Part shown: piece by piece, positions 1 through 12,146 of the stretch
How positions within the stretch are numbered: position 1 is the first letter of the stretch
How the letters are laid out: every line of letters starts with the position of its first letter
NCBI GenBank assembly: GCA_963971575.1
Contig: OZ020616.1
Location: 19,603,535 to 19,667,534, forward strand
Length of the DNA: 64,000 nt
Direction of reading: 5' to 3'
Source: Liopterus haemorrhoidalis
Taxonomy: Eukaryota > Arthropoda > Insecta > Coleoptera > Dytiscidae
The notes under the pieces: generated by a model
What the model was told of the DNA's origin: nothing
Databases searched by the model: none
The model's input: the letters and a program-made list of their open reading frames with translations, nothing else
Position numbers and translations under genes: made by a program

Positions 1-561
1 TTTTGAAAGACCTTAATTTGTCAAAACCACTCCCAAACCAATTGTGTGGATATAATTTTTCATATGTTTTTATAAATTGGTCATAAAAATAGCATCAATA
101 TTTATTCAAAAACTCAGTTTTCATTAATAATTACCCATTTTCTTAAGTGTTGCATATAATACCTACTATTTTTACGGCCGTTCATAACCTACGAAAAACA
201 AGTGAGAATATAATTTATTTTTTGACATTCCATATAAATTTAATTTGGAAACGTCAAAATTTCAATTGTTTTCTGTATTTTGTTTATAGCAAAAATAAAA
301 TATTCAAAATGATAATTTATAATTAAACTATTATATCAGCTCGTAATAAAAATAAAGTAACGAGCAAAGTATCTGAAATACAGATACAAGATACTTAAAT
401 TGAAATATCTAGATACAGATACATATTTTAAAAAGTATCTAATTTGTATCTGGATACTTGAAAAAGTATCTAGTTACTGTATCTAGATGGTACTTGGTCT
501 AGATTTGGTACTTGTAACTACACGTATTTGGTACTTGTAACTAGAGTTTATTACAACACTG
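1..561 (+). mobile_element. hAT-type element, right-hand part (copy A)
   Basis: The window opens inside a repeat that matches 56580-57092 in the same orientation, including the phrase ending in gtgtggatataattt and the subterminal runs of tatctagatacagatac. It ends with ttacaacactg at 551-561, the same terminus as the two more complete copies at 27799-28904 and 52153-57092. The left end and the left target duplication lie outside the window. No coding sequence is visible. Confidence 0.75.
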
Positions 562-1135
562 GATGCAAGTATACTTGCACTATTTATACTGTTGTAATCC
601 GATTATTATTTAATATTATTAACTTGCTTCAGATAAGATTTGATTGAAACTGTCTTTAAAAAATCATCCAAATGTGAGAACTTGGTAAAAAAGATTACGA
701 CTAAAAACTACCAAAATCGAAATTTTTGAAACGAAATGAATGAAGTATGAATGATTTTTGAAAATTTTTTGTAGATCTGTATGTTTGTAATTGAAAAATG
801 GCAATGGAAATAAAAAAAAAAAACATGAGCTTATGAAGGGGTAAACAATTTTCAAATCAACTTTTAAAAACACTCTAATTTAGGACTATTATAGAATGAT
901 TCCAGATAAAATATTAAATGTTTTGTCCAAATAAGACTAAGTCTTCAACGCACAAATAATTATATTTTTATTTTCATCTAAATATATAAAAAAAAAATGT
1001 TATACGAAAAAATACAAAAAATATTTATAAGAAAAATTATTTCAATAAAATCTAGTTTCATATATTTTTAATACCAATTATACTAAATATAAAGATTTCA
1101 TTAAATATTTTTAATACTTAAAATTTGCAGAATTG
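562..1135. other. AT-rich spacer, nothing recognised
   Basis: Low-complexity AT-rich DNA. The open frame on the minus strand at 664-873 is Phe/Lys-rich and resembles no family I know. No splice-flanked exon, RNA gene or terminal repeat pair was seen. Confidence 0.5.
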
Positions 1136-2378
1136 TACAGGGTGTTTAAGAAAATATGATAAAACAACAATTATTAGAAAATTAACTTCAAAATTTTATT
1201 TAATTTATAAAATATTTTAGACTTGCGAAAGATGGCAGAGTTAATAGCACATTTTTACAAGGCCAATAGTAATTCCTACAAAACCAACAAAAAGACCACC
1301 AATGCGGTGGGCAGGTAAAACGACTAGATGGTTATCTTTGAGCAGACAGAGCACTCAACCGAAAGGAGTAAACTAGGAGAGGCATTCTAAATTAAAATGT
1401 GCTCTAATACAGTGCGATCATTATTTCTTGTCAGTTACATAACAGTAAATAATGAGTTTAAAAATATCAAAACTGTATTCTAATTCACAGCTGAAAATCC
1501 CAAATTAACAAAGAACCAACCAGATTACTTCGTTTGTCCAAACTCAACCGAGGAACAACGAAAATATGTGTTCCTAACTTAATACCTGTTATCAACTCAT
1601 TAGCGTGTGGAGAAAAATAGTGTTTATTTAATAATCAATTCGTATAAGGTAATAAAAATAGAATATACGCCTATTTATACATGTCCTTGGAAATAAGTTT
1701 GATAACTAAATGTTTCTGTCAAGTATTGTATAACGGACAAGATTTATTGATCGCTCTGTACCAGCTACACACGTACGGGCAAACCTGTGTTGGCCTGCCT
1801 GCACAGTTCCCTTTACAGGTATACCGGATTCCCTGCATCTACATGGTTTAGTTTTTGGACTTGTTTATAATTACAAAAAAGTGTTATAAGGGTAAAATAA
1901 AACTGGTATATGGTGTAAAGATTGGTTGAAAAGAAGAGCACTTTTACAAGTAAAAGAGCACCAAAAATTTGGCATTATTATTTACGAATGCATGAAGAAA
2001 CTTATTTAAAGCTTTTGCCCTTAGTTTCGACATGAATTAATAAGATAGATAATATAATATTGCATCTTAAATGAGCAAGTTCCAGTCGCTACACAGGCTC
2101 CAGTACACCTGCACAGGTCTTTTCGACGTCAGCATATCGAGTAAAATTATCTATTTGCTTTGGTCGCATCATCTACATGTTGCGATATACTAGACAGGTG
2201 TAGCGGCCTTTATAAGTAATCTTCTGCAGCAGCTACATTCCACTGTCAACCTCTTCTGCACTTCTCGAAGCACTTCACTTTTGACAATTGCTTTTTTAGA
2301 TAATAATTTATTTATTTTTTTATCTCGTCAATCGTTTCAAAACGTAATTTTAACGTTTTTCAGCTTGAAAAAAGGTCA

Positions 2379-3131
2379 TTAGGTGAAAGAAACGGGAGCA
2401 GGTGAGTATAGTGACTGGAGAGTGAAGGTTACTTTGTCCTTCATCAAAAACTGCTGAACCGAAAGCGCAACATGAACTGTATACGAAGGATGCCTTTTAT
2501 ATTTCGGTATTTGAGATCAAAAACAATTATTTATCAACAAAAGTGGCTTTATTGTTTTTCAAAATATTCTCTATGTAGATCAATAATTTTTCCACTGCGA
2601 TTGTCAAATTATGTGGGATCCAAAGCGAACAAATCTTTTTGACGGCCAAATGTTCATGCAATAGTGAACGAATGATGGTTCCATTAATACCCAAGGATAT
2701 CTCAATCTCACGATAAGTCACAGTATGCACAGTTCATGCACAGCATCAAAGCTTTTCGGAACAACAACCGATTTTGGACGACCTTCACGAAATTCGTCCT
2801 CGATTGAAATTGGTAAACCATCGATAAGCAATAGTCCGTGATGGTGCTTCTTCGCCAAAAGTTGAATTAAGTTCATCGATATACTGGTGTTGGGTTAATC
2901 CACGTCGAAAGTTGTAAAAAATAATCGCTCGGAAATGTTTATGATTTTATTTTTAGTCGAGATGAATTTTTTCAAGTTACTGTAAACAACACAAATAGCT
3001 CTCGTACGTCAAAACGTTCTGAGTACGTATACCGTCAAAAATGTCAAACTTTAGGATAGAAACGTCAGTAGCCAGATGGAAGCACTAGTTTAGCGCAAAT
3101 TTTCACGCTTTTTACTTAGCGACTCACCTAA
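2379..3131 (-). mobile_element. mariner relic, 5' half retained
   Basis: The minus-strand 5' end begins attaggtgagtcgctaag near 3131, and the left border at 2379 repeats attaggtga. Between them is the N-terminal part of a mariner transposase. The sequence switches to non-matching DNA just after the HTH region, so the catalytic core is missing. The left terminal match is only about 9 bases, so that border is uncertain. Confidence 0.55.
2527..2960 (-). pseudogene. mariner transposase N-terminal fragment
   Basis: From about 2960 downwards the minus strand reads FYNFRRGLTQHQYIDELN, then an IAYRWFTNFNRGR segment, then (in a second frame) DEFREGRPKSVV, then VTYREIEISLGI and HEHLAVKKICSLWIPHNLT. 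These are the paired HTH DNA-binding region and linker of mariner transposases. There are frame changes near FNRGR and before TYREIE, and the sequence ends before the first catalytic Asp. It is non-functional. Confidence 0.8.
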
Positions 3132-3939
3132 TCGATTCATTTACTCAAATATCGACGGAAGGTATTTCTTCTTCTATGCCTTCTGTTTATAGAGGTTGGA
3201 AGTCAACAAGTCTATTTTCACTTTAGAGACTGCGGCTCGAAATAAATCTACTGATGAACATCCAAACCACTGGCGTAGATTTCTTAGCCACGAAGTTCTA
3301 AGCCGTTCTACACTTTGCTTGCTCAAGATCTTGCACGATATGTTGTAATATACTCGTCGAGAATCCAGATACCGACTGAGAACCGATTCACAAATATATT
3401 ACCTATTTCACACAACTCTATGTAAACTATCTATAATGCATTAGAAATACTCTTACCAACGTACATCTGTTGTTCTATCTTTGTCTGTTATATTTGAACA
3501 TATTCAGATAAATGTATGTGTGTTTGTGCATATACACCGCTTCCATTCGTAGACAGGGAAGACAAGCTGAAATCGAAAGATATTTCTTTCTCATTTCCGT
3601 GCGAACAAAAGCATTGTATTTCGATCATCTTTTCGGTTGAATTATACACTTATTTTACTGTCGTTGGTAAGTAAAATTTCGCCGACTTTAATTCACATTT
3701 TTTCCCTCAAGATATGTCTAATATACTCTTGCTTTCTTCTCTGAATGGTAAAAATAAGTTCGTCTCCATTCTCAGTAAAATCTCTTTATTTGTGACCATG
3801 CCCATCTATGAAATCGTCAATATACGTCGATAAACCCAAATTTCAAGTCACCAGTTTTTAATGGGTTCTTCTTGATTTAAGGTGCGAATTTCTATTCTAT
3901 ACAACAGAATAGGCTATTAAGACTAACGACTATTAAAAA
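3132..3939. other. spacer, nothing recognised
   Basis: No open frame above 60 codons and no terminal repeat pair were seen. The short phrase cttcttctatgccttct at about 3168 recurs at about 25513 in the same orientation, which hints at shared repeat ancestry. Confidence 0.35.
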
Positions 3940-4240
3940 AGGTTTCAATTTGGAAAATGGATCATGTATGCTGCAGCACAACAATATAAGAGCTCATACT
4001 TCCTTTCTGAATTTGTAGTTTTGGCAAAGAACAACGTTCTCATTCCCCAGCAACCATATTCACCTGAGAGGACCTCGTGTAATTTATTTATTTCCAAAAG
4101 TCGTTAAAAAGGTCGTTTTCAAGCTTTTGAAGAGATAAACAAAATCTACCATTGGTCTAAGAAAGACTTTCAAAGGTACCATTAGTACACAAGAAGTGTG
4201 AACGTCATTGGTAGAGGTGTATAGTTGTTACAAGTGTTCT
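3940..4240 (+). pseudogene. mariner transposase C-terminal fragment
   Basis: One frame reads EFVVLAKNNVLIPQQPYSPE and another reads MLQHNNIRAHTS. These match the mariner motifs HDNARxHTS and HPPYSPDLAP. The second catalytic Asp position reads N (HNN), the SPDLAP motif is degraded to SPER, and at least two frameshifts are needed. It is an old inactive copy. Confidence 0.7.
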
Positions 4241-4366
4241 CGAGCAATTTTAATTTAGAATAATTTTTTTTAAAGTTTTTCTACGTTAATCCGAGTATTT
4301 TTAGATTAGATCTCGTATTTGGAAGCTTTTATTTTAACTTTATCACTAATTCTAAGACACCCTGTA

Positions 4367-5320
4367 TATTTCTGATAGTAAAATAGCACAAAAATAATAT
4401 ATAAAGTTTTTGTATGCTACTAAATTCTTATATAAGTCTACCCTAAAATTAATTGTAAGTCCAAGAAGTGGTAGTATACAAAAACTTGTTTATGATTTTA
4501 AATAACGCGCGAAAAAGCGCGAAATGCTCGCAATTGCAGTTCCACACAATGGCGGTTAATTTAAATAATGTAAGATATATGTAATATTTGTTAAATTATT
4601 TATTTGTATATATGTATTATTTGTATTTATAAATGTGATAGAGTATTTGGTTATGTTACAAAATGCAAAAGGACACAGAAAAAATAATAATAAGATTTCG
4701 ATGTGTTTTATCAAAGATGGTAGCGCCTTGGTGCTTTATATTTAAACCAACCCTCCCTGACGAGAGAAGTATAATTAAGACGTTTCTAAAAAGCAGTAAG
4801 AATTGCTAATGTGTTGGTTAATCGCTAATAAGTTAGTTAAGTAACCCGTAATACGCCCATGTAAATCGATTGCATACTTACAAACAAATTTCTTTGCTAA
4901 CCTTTTCCGTTTCTTATATTGTAAATGTATGCCTAAAGTCTAGGTTAAACATATTGAGTAGAAATCTTTGTTTATAATAAAGCTCCATAAGCACACGATA
5001 TAGACGGATATAAATAAGATTTACTTCCTGTCCTGTTAAAATGGTCTCTTGTGGTTGAAGAGCACAAACTTCAGAGTGATTATTCTCAATATCTAGTCGA
5101 TTAATTAAAGTGGTCTAATTATCTTCCTTTAAAACTAATTGGCAATTGACATTTGAGAGGAGAAAATCAATAATGCATTGTAATACACGTGTTGTCATTG
5201 TAATTAGTTAAATTTGTCTTAAAATTAAAGCATATAAAACTAAAGGGAATATAAAATATTCCTAAAAGGACTGGACTATGTGTAAATATAATATATAGTA
5301 GATTTTGACTAGTTTTTCAG
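4367..5320. other. AT-rich spacer, nothing recognised
   Basis: No open frame of note, terminal repeat or splice-flanked exon was found in this stretch before the pogo element. Confidence 0.5.
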
Positions 5321-5589
5321 TACAGTGGAACTCCAATATTCGTCCACGCCAATGTTCGTCTATTTGATATTCGTCCTGTTTTTTTTTTTTTTTTTTTGAT
5401 ATTTTTGTTTGATATTATTCCGAAAAGTCAATATTCGTCCGAGGCAGCTGATCGTCTGTTGACTGGCTCAGTTTCGAGCAGTGATTAAAGTTCGCGCATT
5501 AACTCTCGTTTAATACTTTATTTTGTTTTTAATATTTACGAGTTTTTACAGTTAATTTTTTAGTAAATACAGAAAAAAAAAGTAAGTCA

Positions 5590-6456
5590 CCATAGGTCGT
5601 AAAAAGTCAGATGATAGACCTGTTCATAGTGCTGAAATTAAGGAATGGCTGTCCACTTGGGCAAAAATGCAGGTTTTCATCGAGAAATGGCACCCAAACA
5701 TCGCTGTAGTTAATGAGTGTATCAATTCATTTGATGACAATGTATTTGGACACTTTCGGAACATTTGAAAAAACACAGCAAAGCAAACAACATTGGATAA
5801 CTTCTTTAAAAAAACTAGTGTTGTTGAATCGTGTGGAAATGCTATTTAATCATCAGGACATCAATCACCAAAAGGGACATTATAGTCGGATTGCTGATAG
5901 GTGACTGTTACATGTATGTATCAAGTAGTGGACTCATATAATAATCTAGTTACCATTATTCAGCGATTTTAAAAATGTTTTTTGTATTTTGTCTTAACTG
6001 TCAGTGTCTGGTAATAAATATTGATTAAAATATGGCTTGCAGCCAATTATTAAATTCACAAACTTTAATTTTAAATCTGCTGGAATAAACAACAAATTAT
6101 AATCCAAAATTTACGTATGGGTATAAATTTTTCCTTATTTATAATTATTACCTTAAAATTAATAATTTTGTTTGTTTGAGTACTGCTGTAAATTTATTTT
6201 CGCGATTATTTTCGAAGATATCTACGAATTATGCTGTTTCTTTCTAATGCTTTGTTTTTTATTCAAATAATTTTGAAGGTTAGTTGTCAACTTGGATCAC
6301 TATACGTTACAATGGGTATGCAAATAATTTTAATGATATAGACAGAGAAAGCATATAGTATTGAATATCGATACTTGTAGCAACGAACAGTCAGTTATCA
6401 GCAATCCGACTATACCTGATGTCATAATGGAAGGTGACTCCCCTTCTAAACAATAG
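5590..6456 (+). pseudogene. pogo-type transposase C-terminal tail, interrupted
   Basis: The frame reads EIKEWLSTWAKMQVFIEKWH, then NECINSFDDNVFGHFRN, a frame change, and then KQTTLDNFFKK. The octapeptide QTTLDNFF at 5784-5807 fits a PCNA-interacting (PIP-box) motif, Q-x-x-[LIM]-x-x-F-F, a feature known from Drosophila pogo transposase. A TAA stop follows at 5847-5849. Removing the nested element plus one TA (532 bp) restores the frame to a tail ending EGDSPSKQ and a TAG at 6454-6456. The catalytic domain is absent. Confidence 0.7.
5883..6412. mobile_element. TA-flanked MITE nested in the pogo relic
   Basis: The left end tagtcggattgctgata matches the right end read backwards almost perfectly over about 28 bases, and TA lies on each side (5881-5882, 6413-6414). 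No coding sequence is seen. The interior is very AT-rich. It interrupts the pogo coding tail, so it inserted after pogo. Confidence 0.8.
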
Positions 6457-6851
6457 CCTAATCCCTCTAAAATATTATAAACTCTTAACAACAATCATTG
6501 TTTTTTTCATCCAAAACGTAAATTTCTATTAAAAAAATTATTTATGTATGTATTTATCTAATTAGAATGTATTTGCAATGATTTCCGAAATTGAGTTTCG
6601 AGGGATTTCTTTTTTTTTTTTTTTTTTTGTTAAAGAATAGATAGGCAAAATTCGAGGCTGAGGCCGGATTAAACTATTTTTAGTTAATTCTTATGGGATA
6701 AATTCGTTTGATATTCGTCCTTTTTAATATTCGTCCTACCATCAGGAACGAATTAATGACGAATATTGGAGTTCCACTGTATTACCATAACCTACAACAT
6801 TTGAGGTATCAATTTGTAAACACAATTTTAAATATACAAAACAATTCAAAA

Positions 6852-7085
6852 TAGGGCTGCTACCTATTCATCTGTTAAACTCGAATGAAGTTTCGACCTT
6901 TCAATTTTTTTTAAATTCGAAGATTCGACCTTTTCGTCCTGTGTACCAAACTGGTTAGACGGACATACTTAACTTTAACTAGTATGAAAGGTAAAATTGA
7001 GGTTCTTAAAAAAAACTGAGATTTGGAACTAAAATCGGAATTCGGATACTAACAACAAAAACCGGAGTCTTAGGTGGCAGCCCTA
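6852..7085. mobile_element. hAT-type MITE with perfect 8-bp duplication
   Basis: The left end is tagggctgctacct and the right end read backwards is tagggctgccacct. The flanks attcaaaa at 6844-6851 and 7086-7093 are identical, the 8-bp target duplication expected for hAT elements. It is 234 bp with no coding potential. Confidence 0.9.
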
Positions 7086-7197
7086 ATTCAAAATATGTCA
7101 TCACTGTCAACATGATTCCTATAACTATAGTTCGTTCCAAATAAGAATTCAGTAGCTGGCGCAATAACAATCCAGAATGATTTATATACTGCTTATA

Positions 7198-8209
7198 CAG
7201 TGTTGTGGGAAATTTGACAAATAGTAAGAAAATGTTATAAAAGAGGGATTTTATTCATTTGAATACTTAAAATTTACAGTACTCTAGTTACTCTAGTAGT
7301 TACTCTAGTAATTTTATAGAAAAAGAACTGGTAAATTATTCCACAACAAAATTGCCAAAAATTTGCAAACAAAATACTTTCGGAAAATCCACATGAAATA
7401 AGAGGGGATATTAACAATAGTTAAGTTAACATTAAACCATTTTCTTGCACATTTGAGGCAAGGAAACGTGAAAAATTCAACATTAACAGATAGTTTAAGA
7501 ACATCAGAACAGCAGAAATTTCCTTCAGTAAATAGACGCAAAATGTCTTTTTCACCTGTAGCAAAACATAAGTATAAATAAGTATATTAGTTTAAAAATT
7601 ATATTACAGAACTAAAAATTGATATTGAAATTCATCGAATATTGGAAGATTTTTTTCTTTTGAATGGTAACTACACTCAACAAAAGTATTTAGACTTTTT
7701 TCTTAAATTTATCACTTTACTCACTGTAAAAACGACGCGAAAATTGATAGAAACGAAAAAGCACATGCTGAACCAGGCGTAAACAAAAAACGTATCCTTT
7801 TATCAAGTGTTCGGCTTACTGCCGCTAGAGGGATACGCGTTAATTTGAGTCACTAATTTGTACCAGGGCATTTCTATCTCATAAGTCTCTATCACTTAAA
7901 ACATCATGACAGAGTCGTTCTATAGTTCATGTCAATAAAGGATGCAGAAGGTAAGGAGATAGGAGCTGTTTGACCTTGCTTCTGATTGGTTATAGGCACA
8001 GTAAAGTTTACATGCAGCTCTGTATTTTTTAGGTTAATTCTACGACAGTTCAATATTATATTAAGTACTTCCTTCAACAAATTAATATTAACATTGTATA
8101 GCAGAAAGAGAACTTAGAGCTGGACCTGCTGGTATTATAAAGAATACTCAAGGGAAGCATATAAAATATTTAGTCAATAAATTTTTAATTGAAATTTCCC
8201 ACAGTACTA
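7198..8209. mobile_element. TA-flanked non-autonomous element, about 1 kb
   Basis: The left end cagtgttgtgggaaattt pairs with the right end read backwards, tagtactgtgggaaattt, at 15 of 18 positions, with TA on each outer side. The flanking 15 bases outside also partly mirror each other (atatactgc). No transposase reading frame was recognised. The 75-codon minus frame at 7314-7541 has no family likeness. Confidence 0.65.
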
Positions 8210-8698
8210 TATTTGCAGTATATAAACCTTCTCGATTCGCATTTTTGTTTCAATGAATTATGGAAATATTGACTTAAAGTCTTTAAAATTTTGTGATTTA
8301 AGATTTGTGGCATCTTATGCAAACGTAAGAGTAACTAGTAGCCTCTGTACTTAAATATTTAAACTACTTCCATCTGACGAATCTAAAGTAAGACGAATCT
8401 GTACATCGAGGCCGACTGTCAAACCGTACGATACTACTCGTAGTTTAAGGATAAACGTTTGATTTGTTGAACTGTTTCTTTCTAACATATTGTATTCGGG
8501 TGACCTATCTAAAATCACTATGCGATTTTTCTCTTCATACATTAATCCTTAATGAGTAAACATTTGCTGGTCCTACTATAAAAGTATAGTATATACAGTA
8601 AAAAATTTAAAAGACGTTCTTTCAAGGACAAATTTGAATTGCACGAAGTAAAATTTTAGCCACGCCTATCAATTCTTACACCACTGGTTCAGTTAGAA

Positions 8699-8874
8699 TA
8701 CTGTTTCTCAAAGTGTGGTCCGCGGACCCCAGATATTCCTTGAGACTTTCTCAAGGGGTTCCCGAATCCTCTCAAGTTGTTGTTATTTTGTATACAAAAA
8801 AGATTCACTGGGTGACCTTCATACTCTTTAAATCATGAAATGGGTCCCCAGAGTAAGAAGTTTGAGAAACGCTG
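8699..8874. mobile_element. hAT-type MITE
   Basis: The left end tactgtttctcaaag pairs with the right end read backwards, cagcgtttctcaaac. The flanks agttagaa (8691-8698) and aattagaa (8875-8882) agree at 7 of 8. The body gtggtccgcggacccc is typical of short hAT-derived insect repeats. Confidence 0.8.
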
Positions 8875-8903
8875 AATTAGAATCATACTAAAATTCTAAA
8901 GGC

Positions 8904-9327
8904 CGATTGCTAACGAACGAGTTAAATATTTTAACTCGATTTATCCTTAACTCAAGTTAAAATTATATGCTTTTGTATGTTGTTGTGACCAGTGGCGTAT
9001 CCAGGATTCGAGGTTAGGGGGGGGGGCACTTATGATGCTTATCTATAAGAATGGGGTGTAAACCGCGGGCCGCATGCGTCCCGCAACTGGCAATACGGCA
9101 AAATTTTGCCGTGGTCCTTGTATCAAGCTAATTTTTAATTAGTAAAAAAGTACGCGAATATAATAAACGAAATACAATTTGATGATATAGATCAGTGTTT
9201 TCCAATATTTTTGGCATTTCCTGGGGGCACGTGCCCCCAGTGCCCCCCCCCCCATGAATACGCCTGTGATTTTGACTTGAGTTAGGCATAATTCAAGTTA
9301 AAACACTTAACTCGTTCTTTAGCAACC
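8904..9327. mobile_element. foldback MITE with long arms
   Basis: The left arm (about 8904-8963) and right arm (about 9275-9327) are inverted copies carrying gaacgagttaa and taactcaag blocks over roughly 55 bases. A second element (8990-9268) is inserted between the arms. The target duplication is unclear. Confidence 0.7.
8990..9268. mobile_element. hAT-type MITE nested in foldback element
   Basis: The left end cagtggcgtatcc pairs with the right end read backwards, cacaggcgtattc. Possible 8-bp flanks are gttgtgac and attttgac (6 of 8). Runs of 11 G (near 9018) and 11 C (near 9243) sit just inside the two ends. The central part carries aaaccgcgggccgcatgcg, a phrase like that at 60313. Confidence 0.6.
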
Positions 9328-9329
9328 AA

Positions 9330-10980
9330 TCATTACACAAACTCCGAGATCAGGATATGAACATTGAATAGTGAAGATGCACGTTTGTTGTAGCTGTGTT
9401 TAAACAACAAACTGATCTGGTAGACAAACTACACACTTTTAATTCTTTTACTAGCAGCCAGTATAAGTTTGAAAGAAGCACGCCAGAACGCTAATTAAAA
9501 TTTCAGTCATATGGCTTTGAAAGGACCTTTTAAAACGCGACTGTATACAAGTTCCGAAAAAACGGCAAATTTCACAAATTTGGCAGTTGTTAATGAAATT
9601 GAAAACTATTTTTTCTGTGTCAAATAAAATGATATGCGTTGTAAAGACTGTATTTATATTTAAGTTAATAAATTGTTAGTTAAATTAAATAATAAAATAG
9701 TGTATTAAAGGCTCTACAGGTTAAAAACCGCCATTGTCATAACGAATTTTTGTAAACCTAACCTCAAAAGTGGACAAAACATTTATTGTATAAATCTGTA
9801 ATCTAGAATCATATCTCATTGTTAGGATCGCAATATGGGTGTCTGGCCAGTCCTGTCTCTGTATATCCATGTTAACTACGTGTCATTGTAGGGTAAATAG
9901 TATCAAGATATCAATGTCAGTATATGTGTCAAAAAAAAGTAACCTATCTCTTTCTATCTGATAGTAGATGTATGACGGTGCGCTGCCTTCCCCCACCCCC
10001 AACCCCTTATATCCATCTCTCTTTACCCCCTGAACTCTGTTTCTCTCATACAAAGATGATGACAATATAAAACGCATGCGCAGTACCCTCACTTTTGTAA
10101 AAGACAACCGAGTTGATCGGTATGACAGAAAATTTACAGAATTTATCAAAAGTACGTCTAGGTTGATCGATTTTTCGTACTAATTTATTTAAAGTAATGT
10201 GTAAAAATACGTTTTAATGTAAATGTGTACATTATTAGGTTATTATTTATTATATTTTTTAATTTTTAACATTGTTTATAATGTATTTATTAATAAAAAA
10301 GTAAGCTACATACAATTTCTTTGTTGAAATGTGTTCAACAAAACTTTCTGAACACAACTACCATACGTCATTGTTTCCTCTCTCTTTCTTTCATACGCAT
10401 GCACACACATAATTCCACACTAATTTCGTCATGATTTGTGTATTGAGCATTAAATCCTGATTTATAATAGACAATAGACGCAAAGCAAACGCCTAGAGGC
10501 GTAACTATAATTTTAGCGCCCTTGGAAAATATAAAACTTCTCGTCTTTTTCATAAGCGAAATGGAATAATAAAATATTTGTAGAGGGGCGTACGCCGCCC
10601 TTCTAATGCCAGCGCCCTAAGTAATTGCCCCGACACCAACGCCAAGTTAAGCTACTGCAAACACGCATGGCAAAACTGCATAACATAATGAGGTTAAATG
10701 ATAGGGCTATCGTTATTCTGATAATATGAACGCATAGCACACGCGCACAACTGCATAGCACAGAAGTTCACCAAGCAGAACTTTCTGTTCTTATGTTTAT
10801 GCGAGCATGCGCCGTGCTTCTCAGCTGTCAATGGAGTAATTTGAGATTACAATTTTTCTATTTTTTATTAGCATTCAAAATAAAACAAAAAATTTTGCGG
10901 CAGCAATACTATCTTCTTCCATTATAACCTCGTTTTGACATGCAATGCTTTAAGCCAGGTTTATAATAAACCCATAGCAT
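9330..10980. other. spacer with a dispersed low-identity repeat
   Basis: No gene was recognised. The block around 10340-10440 (aacacaactacc, then cctctctct, catacgca and ctaatttcgtcat) recurs at about 15320-15430 in the same order, so both are probably relics of one dispersed element. The minus frames at 9883-10149 and 10368-10553 cross this repeat and look like chance. Confidence 0.4.
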
Positions 10981-10983
10981 AAA

Positions 10984-11105
10984 GGCATTGCATGAGCATG
11001 AAGATGAATCGGAGTAATATCATTTTTCTGTTTATAATACAAACATCTGTTTATAATTACAGAACAATGATACTCCAATGATTCATGTTTATGTCCATGC
11101 AATGC
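10984..11105. repeat. short hairpin MITE
   Basis: Two arms of about 47 bases, beginning gcattgcatgagcatg and ending catgcaatgc, are inverted copies separated by a loop of about 28 bases. It would fold into a single long hairpin. No coding sequence is present. Confidence 0.75.
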
Positions 11106-11258
11106 ACTAGTGCTATTTATCTATTATTAACGAAGATTTATATTTGGCTCTTATGTATAGTTTTTGGACTGCGGCTAAAGGACCGCACGAGCAGAAAAAG
11201 AACCGCAAAAAACAACAATCAGATATGAGCAAATCAGTAAACAGTTGACAGTTGTGTA

Positions 11259-12146
11259 CAGTCGAAAACTAAATTAAGTGGACAGTACCTACTTCTTCTA
11301 ACAAATAACAATATCTCCTAAAGTTTCCTACAAAACTTTTATTTTTTATTTAGATTTTGTAGATTTTCTCTGATTTATGTATAAGCGCATTGTCCTGCTC
11401 AAAGATACATTTTTCTTTTATGCCCATTTGGAGCACTGATTCTTCTAAATTTTCAGAAATAATGTTTATATTTCTTTCAGAGCAAACAATTAATAAATAA
11501 ATACCAAATTGCTGGAGTCATGCCATAAAAAAAAAAAAAAACAAATCAATTTAACCGGCAAATTTAAAGGAACAGATTGAAAATTAAGTTTTTTTTTAAA
11601 TTTTATTATTTTGTAGCCTCTATCTAGATAGCTTTGAATGCTCTACTAAACAATGAACGAAGATTGTATCGACGCCAAGGAGAACAAAATGCACCATTTA
11701 ATTTTGCTACTACTGTATCTTTTGGTGGATGTTCAATTATGGTGTGGGGTGGTATATGTTTGGGACCTCGCACGGATTTAGTGGTGATTGATGGCGGAGC
11801 GTTAACTGTAGATATGTACATCAGAGATATTCTTCAAGACCATGTTGTACCTTTTGTTCCATATATCGGAGAAATTTTCACCCTAATGCAGAATAATGCG
11901 CGCCCACACGTCGCCCACTGTGTAACAGACTTTTTAAATCAAGTGGGTATAACAACAATGGGTTGGCCGACGTGTTCCCCTGACCTCAACCCGATTGAAC
12001 ATTATTCCAAAAAAACATCGTACTGGAAGATTACCTTAGAGATATCAACAATATGTACACTACAGGGGAAATAATTAGATTTTTATGTCTGTTCCTTTAA
12101 ATTTGCCGGTGTGTGTAGAATCACCACTTAATTTTGTCCACTCTTC
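11259..12146 (+). mobile_element. Tc1-like element, 5' deleted
   Basis: An outer inverted repeat pair shares aaattaagtgg (left near 11270-11281, right read backwards near 12121-12146). An inner pair of 23 bases, accggcaaatttaaagg and on (11554-11576), has an exact inverse at 12088-12110. Between the inner repeats lies the C-terminal half of a Tc1-type transposase. On the left about 270 bp separate outer and inner repeats, but only about 12 bp on the right, so the left side may carry an insertion. Confidence 0.7.
11634..12074 (+). pseudogene. Tc1-like transposase, C-terminal half
   Basis: The frame contains GGCSIMVWGGICLGPRTDL, then VPFVPYIGEIFTLMQNNARP, then MGWPTCSPDLNPIEH. These are the catalytic-core signatures of Tc1-type DD34E transposases. 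The second catalytic residue in the usual QDNARPH motif reads QNNARPH, an Asp to Asn change, and the whole N-terminal DNA-binding half is missing. The reading frame itself is intact for 146 codons. It is catalytically dead. Confidence 0.85.

Larger units (their letters stand above)
1138..4364 (+). mobile_element. possible old Tc1/mariner element with nested insert
   Basis: The left end reads ta then cagggtgtttaag, and the right end read backwards is ta then cagggtgtcttag. That is about 17 matches in 23, with TA on both outer sides. A degenerate mariner C-terminus (3940-4240) lies just inside the right end in the matching orientation. The 3.2 kb length is far above a mariner, partly because a second mariner relic (2379-3131) sits inside. 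The pairing of the two ends is an inference, and they could belong to two separate relics. Confidence 0.4.
5323..6779 (+). mobile_element. pogo/Tigger-type DNA transposon relic
   Basis: Terminal inverted repeats begin cagtggaactccaatatt on the left and the right end read backwards is the same, each bordered by TA (5321-5322 and 6780-6781). Both subterminal regions repeat tatttgatattcgtcct-like blocks. CAGTGGAAC ends with a TA duplication are typical of pogo/Tigger elements, and the interior keeps a pogo-like C-terminal tail. A 530-bp MITE (5883-6412) is inserted in the coding tail. Most of the transposase (the DDE core) is deleted. Confidence 0.85.

Noticed and set aside
1300..1620. Possible retroelement coding stretch around the phrase reading NPKLTKNQPDYFVCPNS
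   Set aside because: It is short, broken by stops and not assignable to a family by eye.
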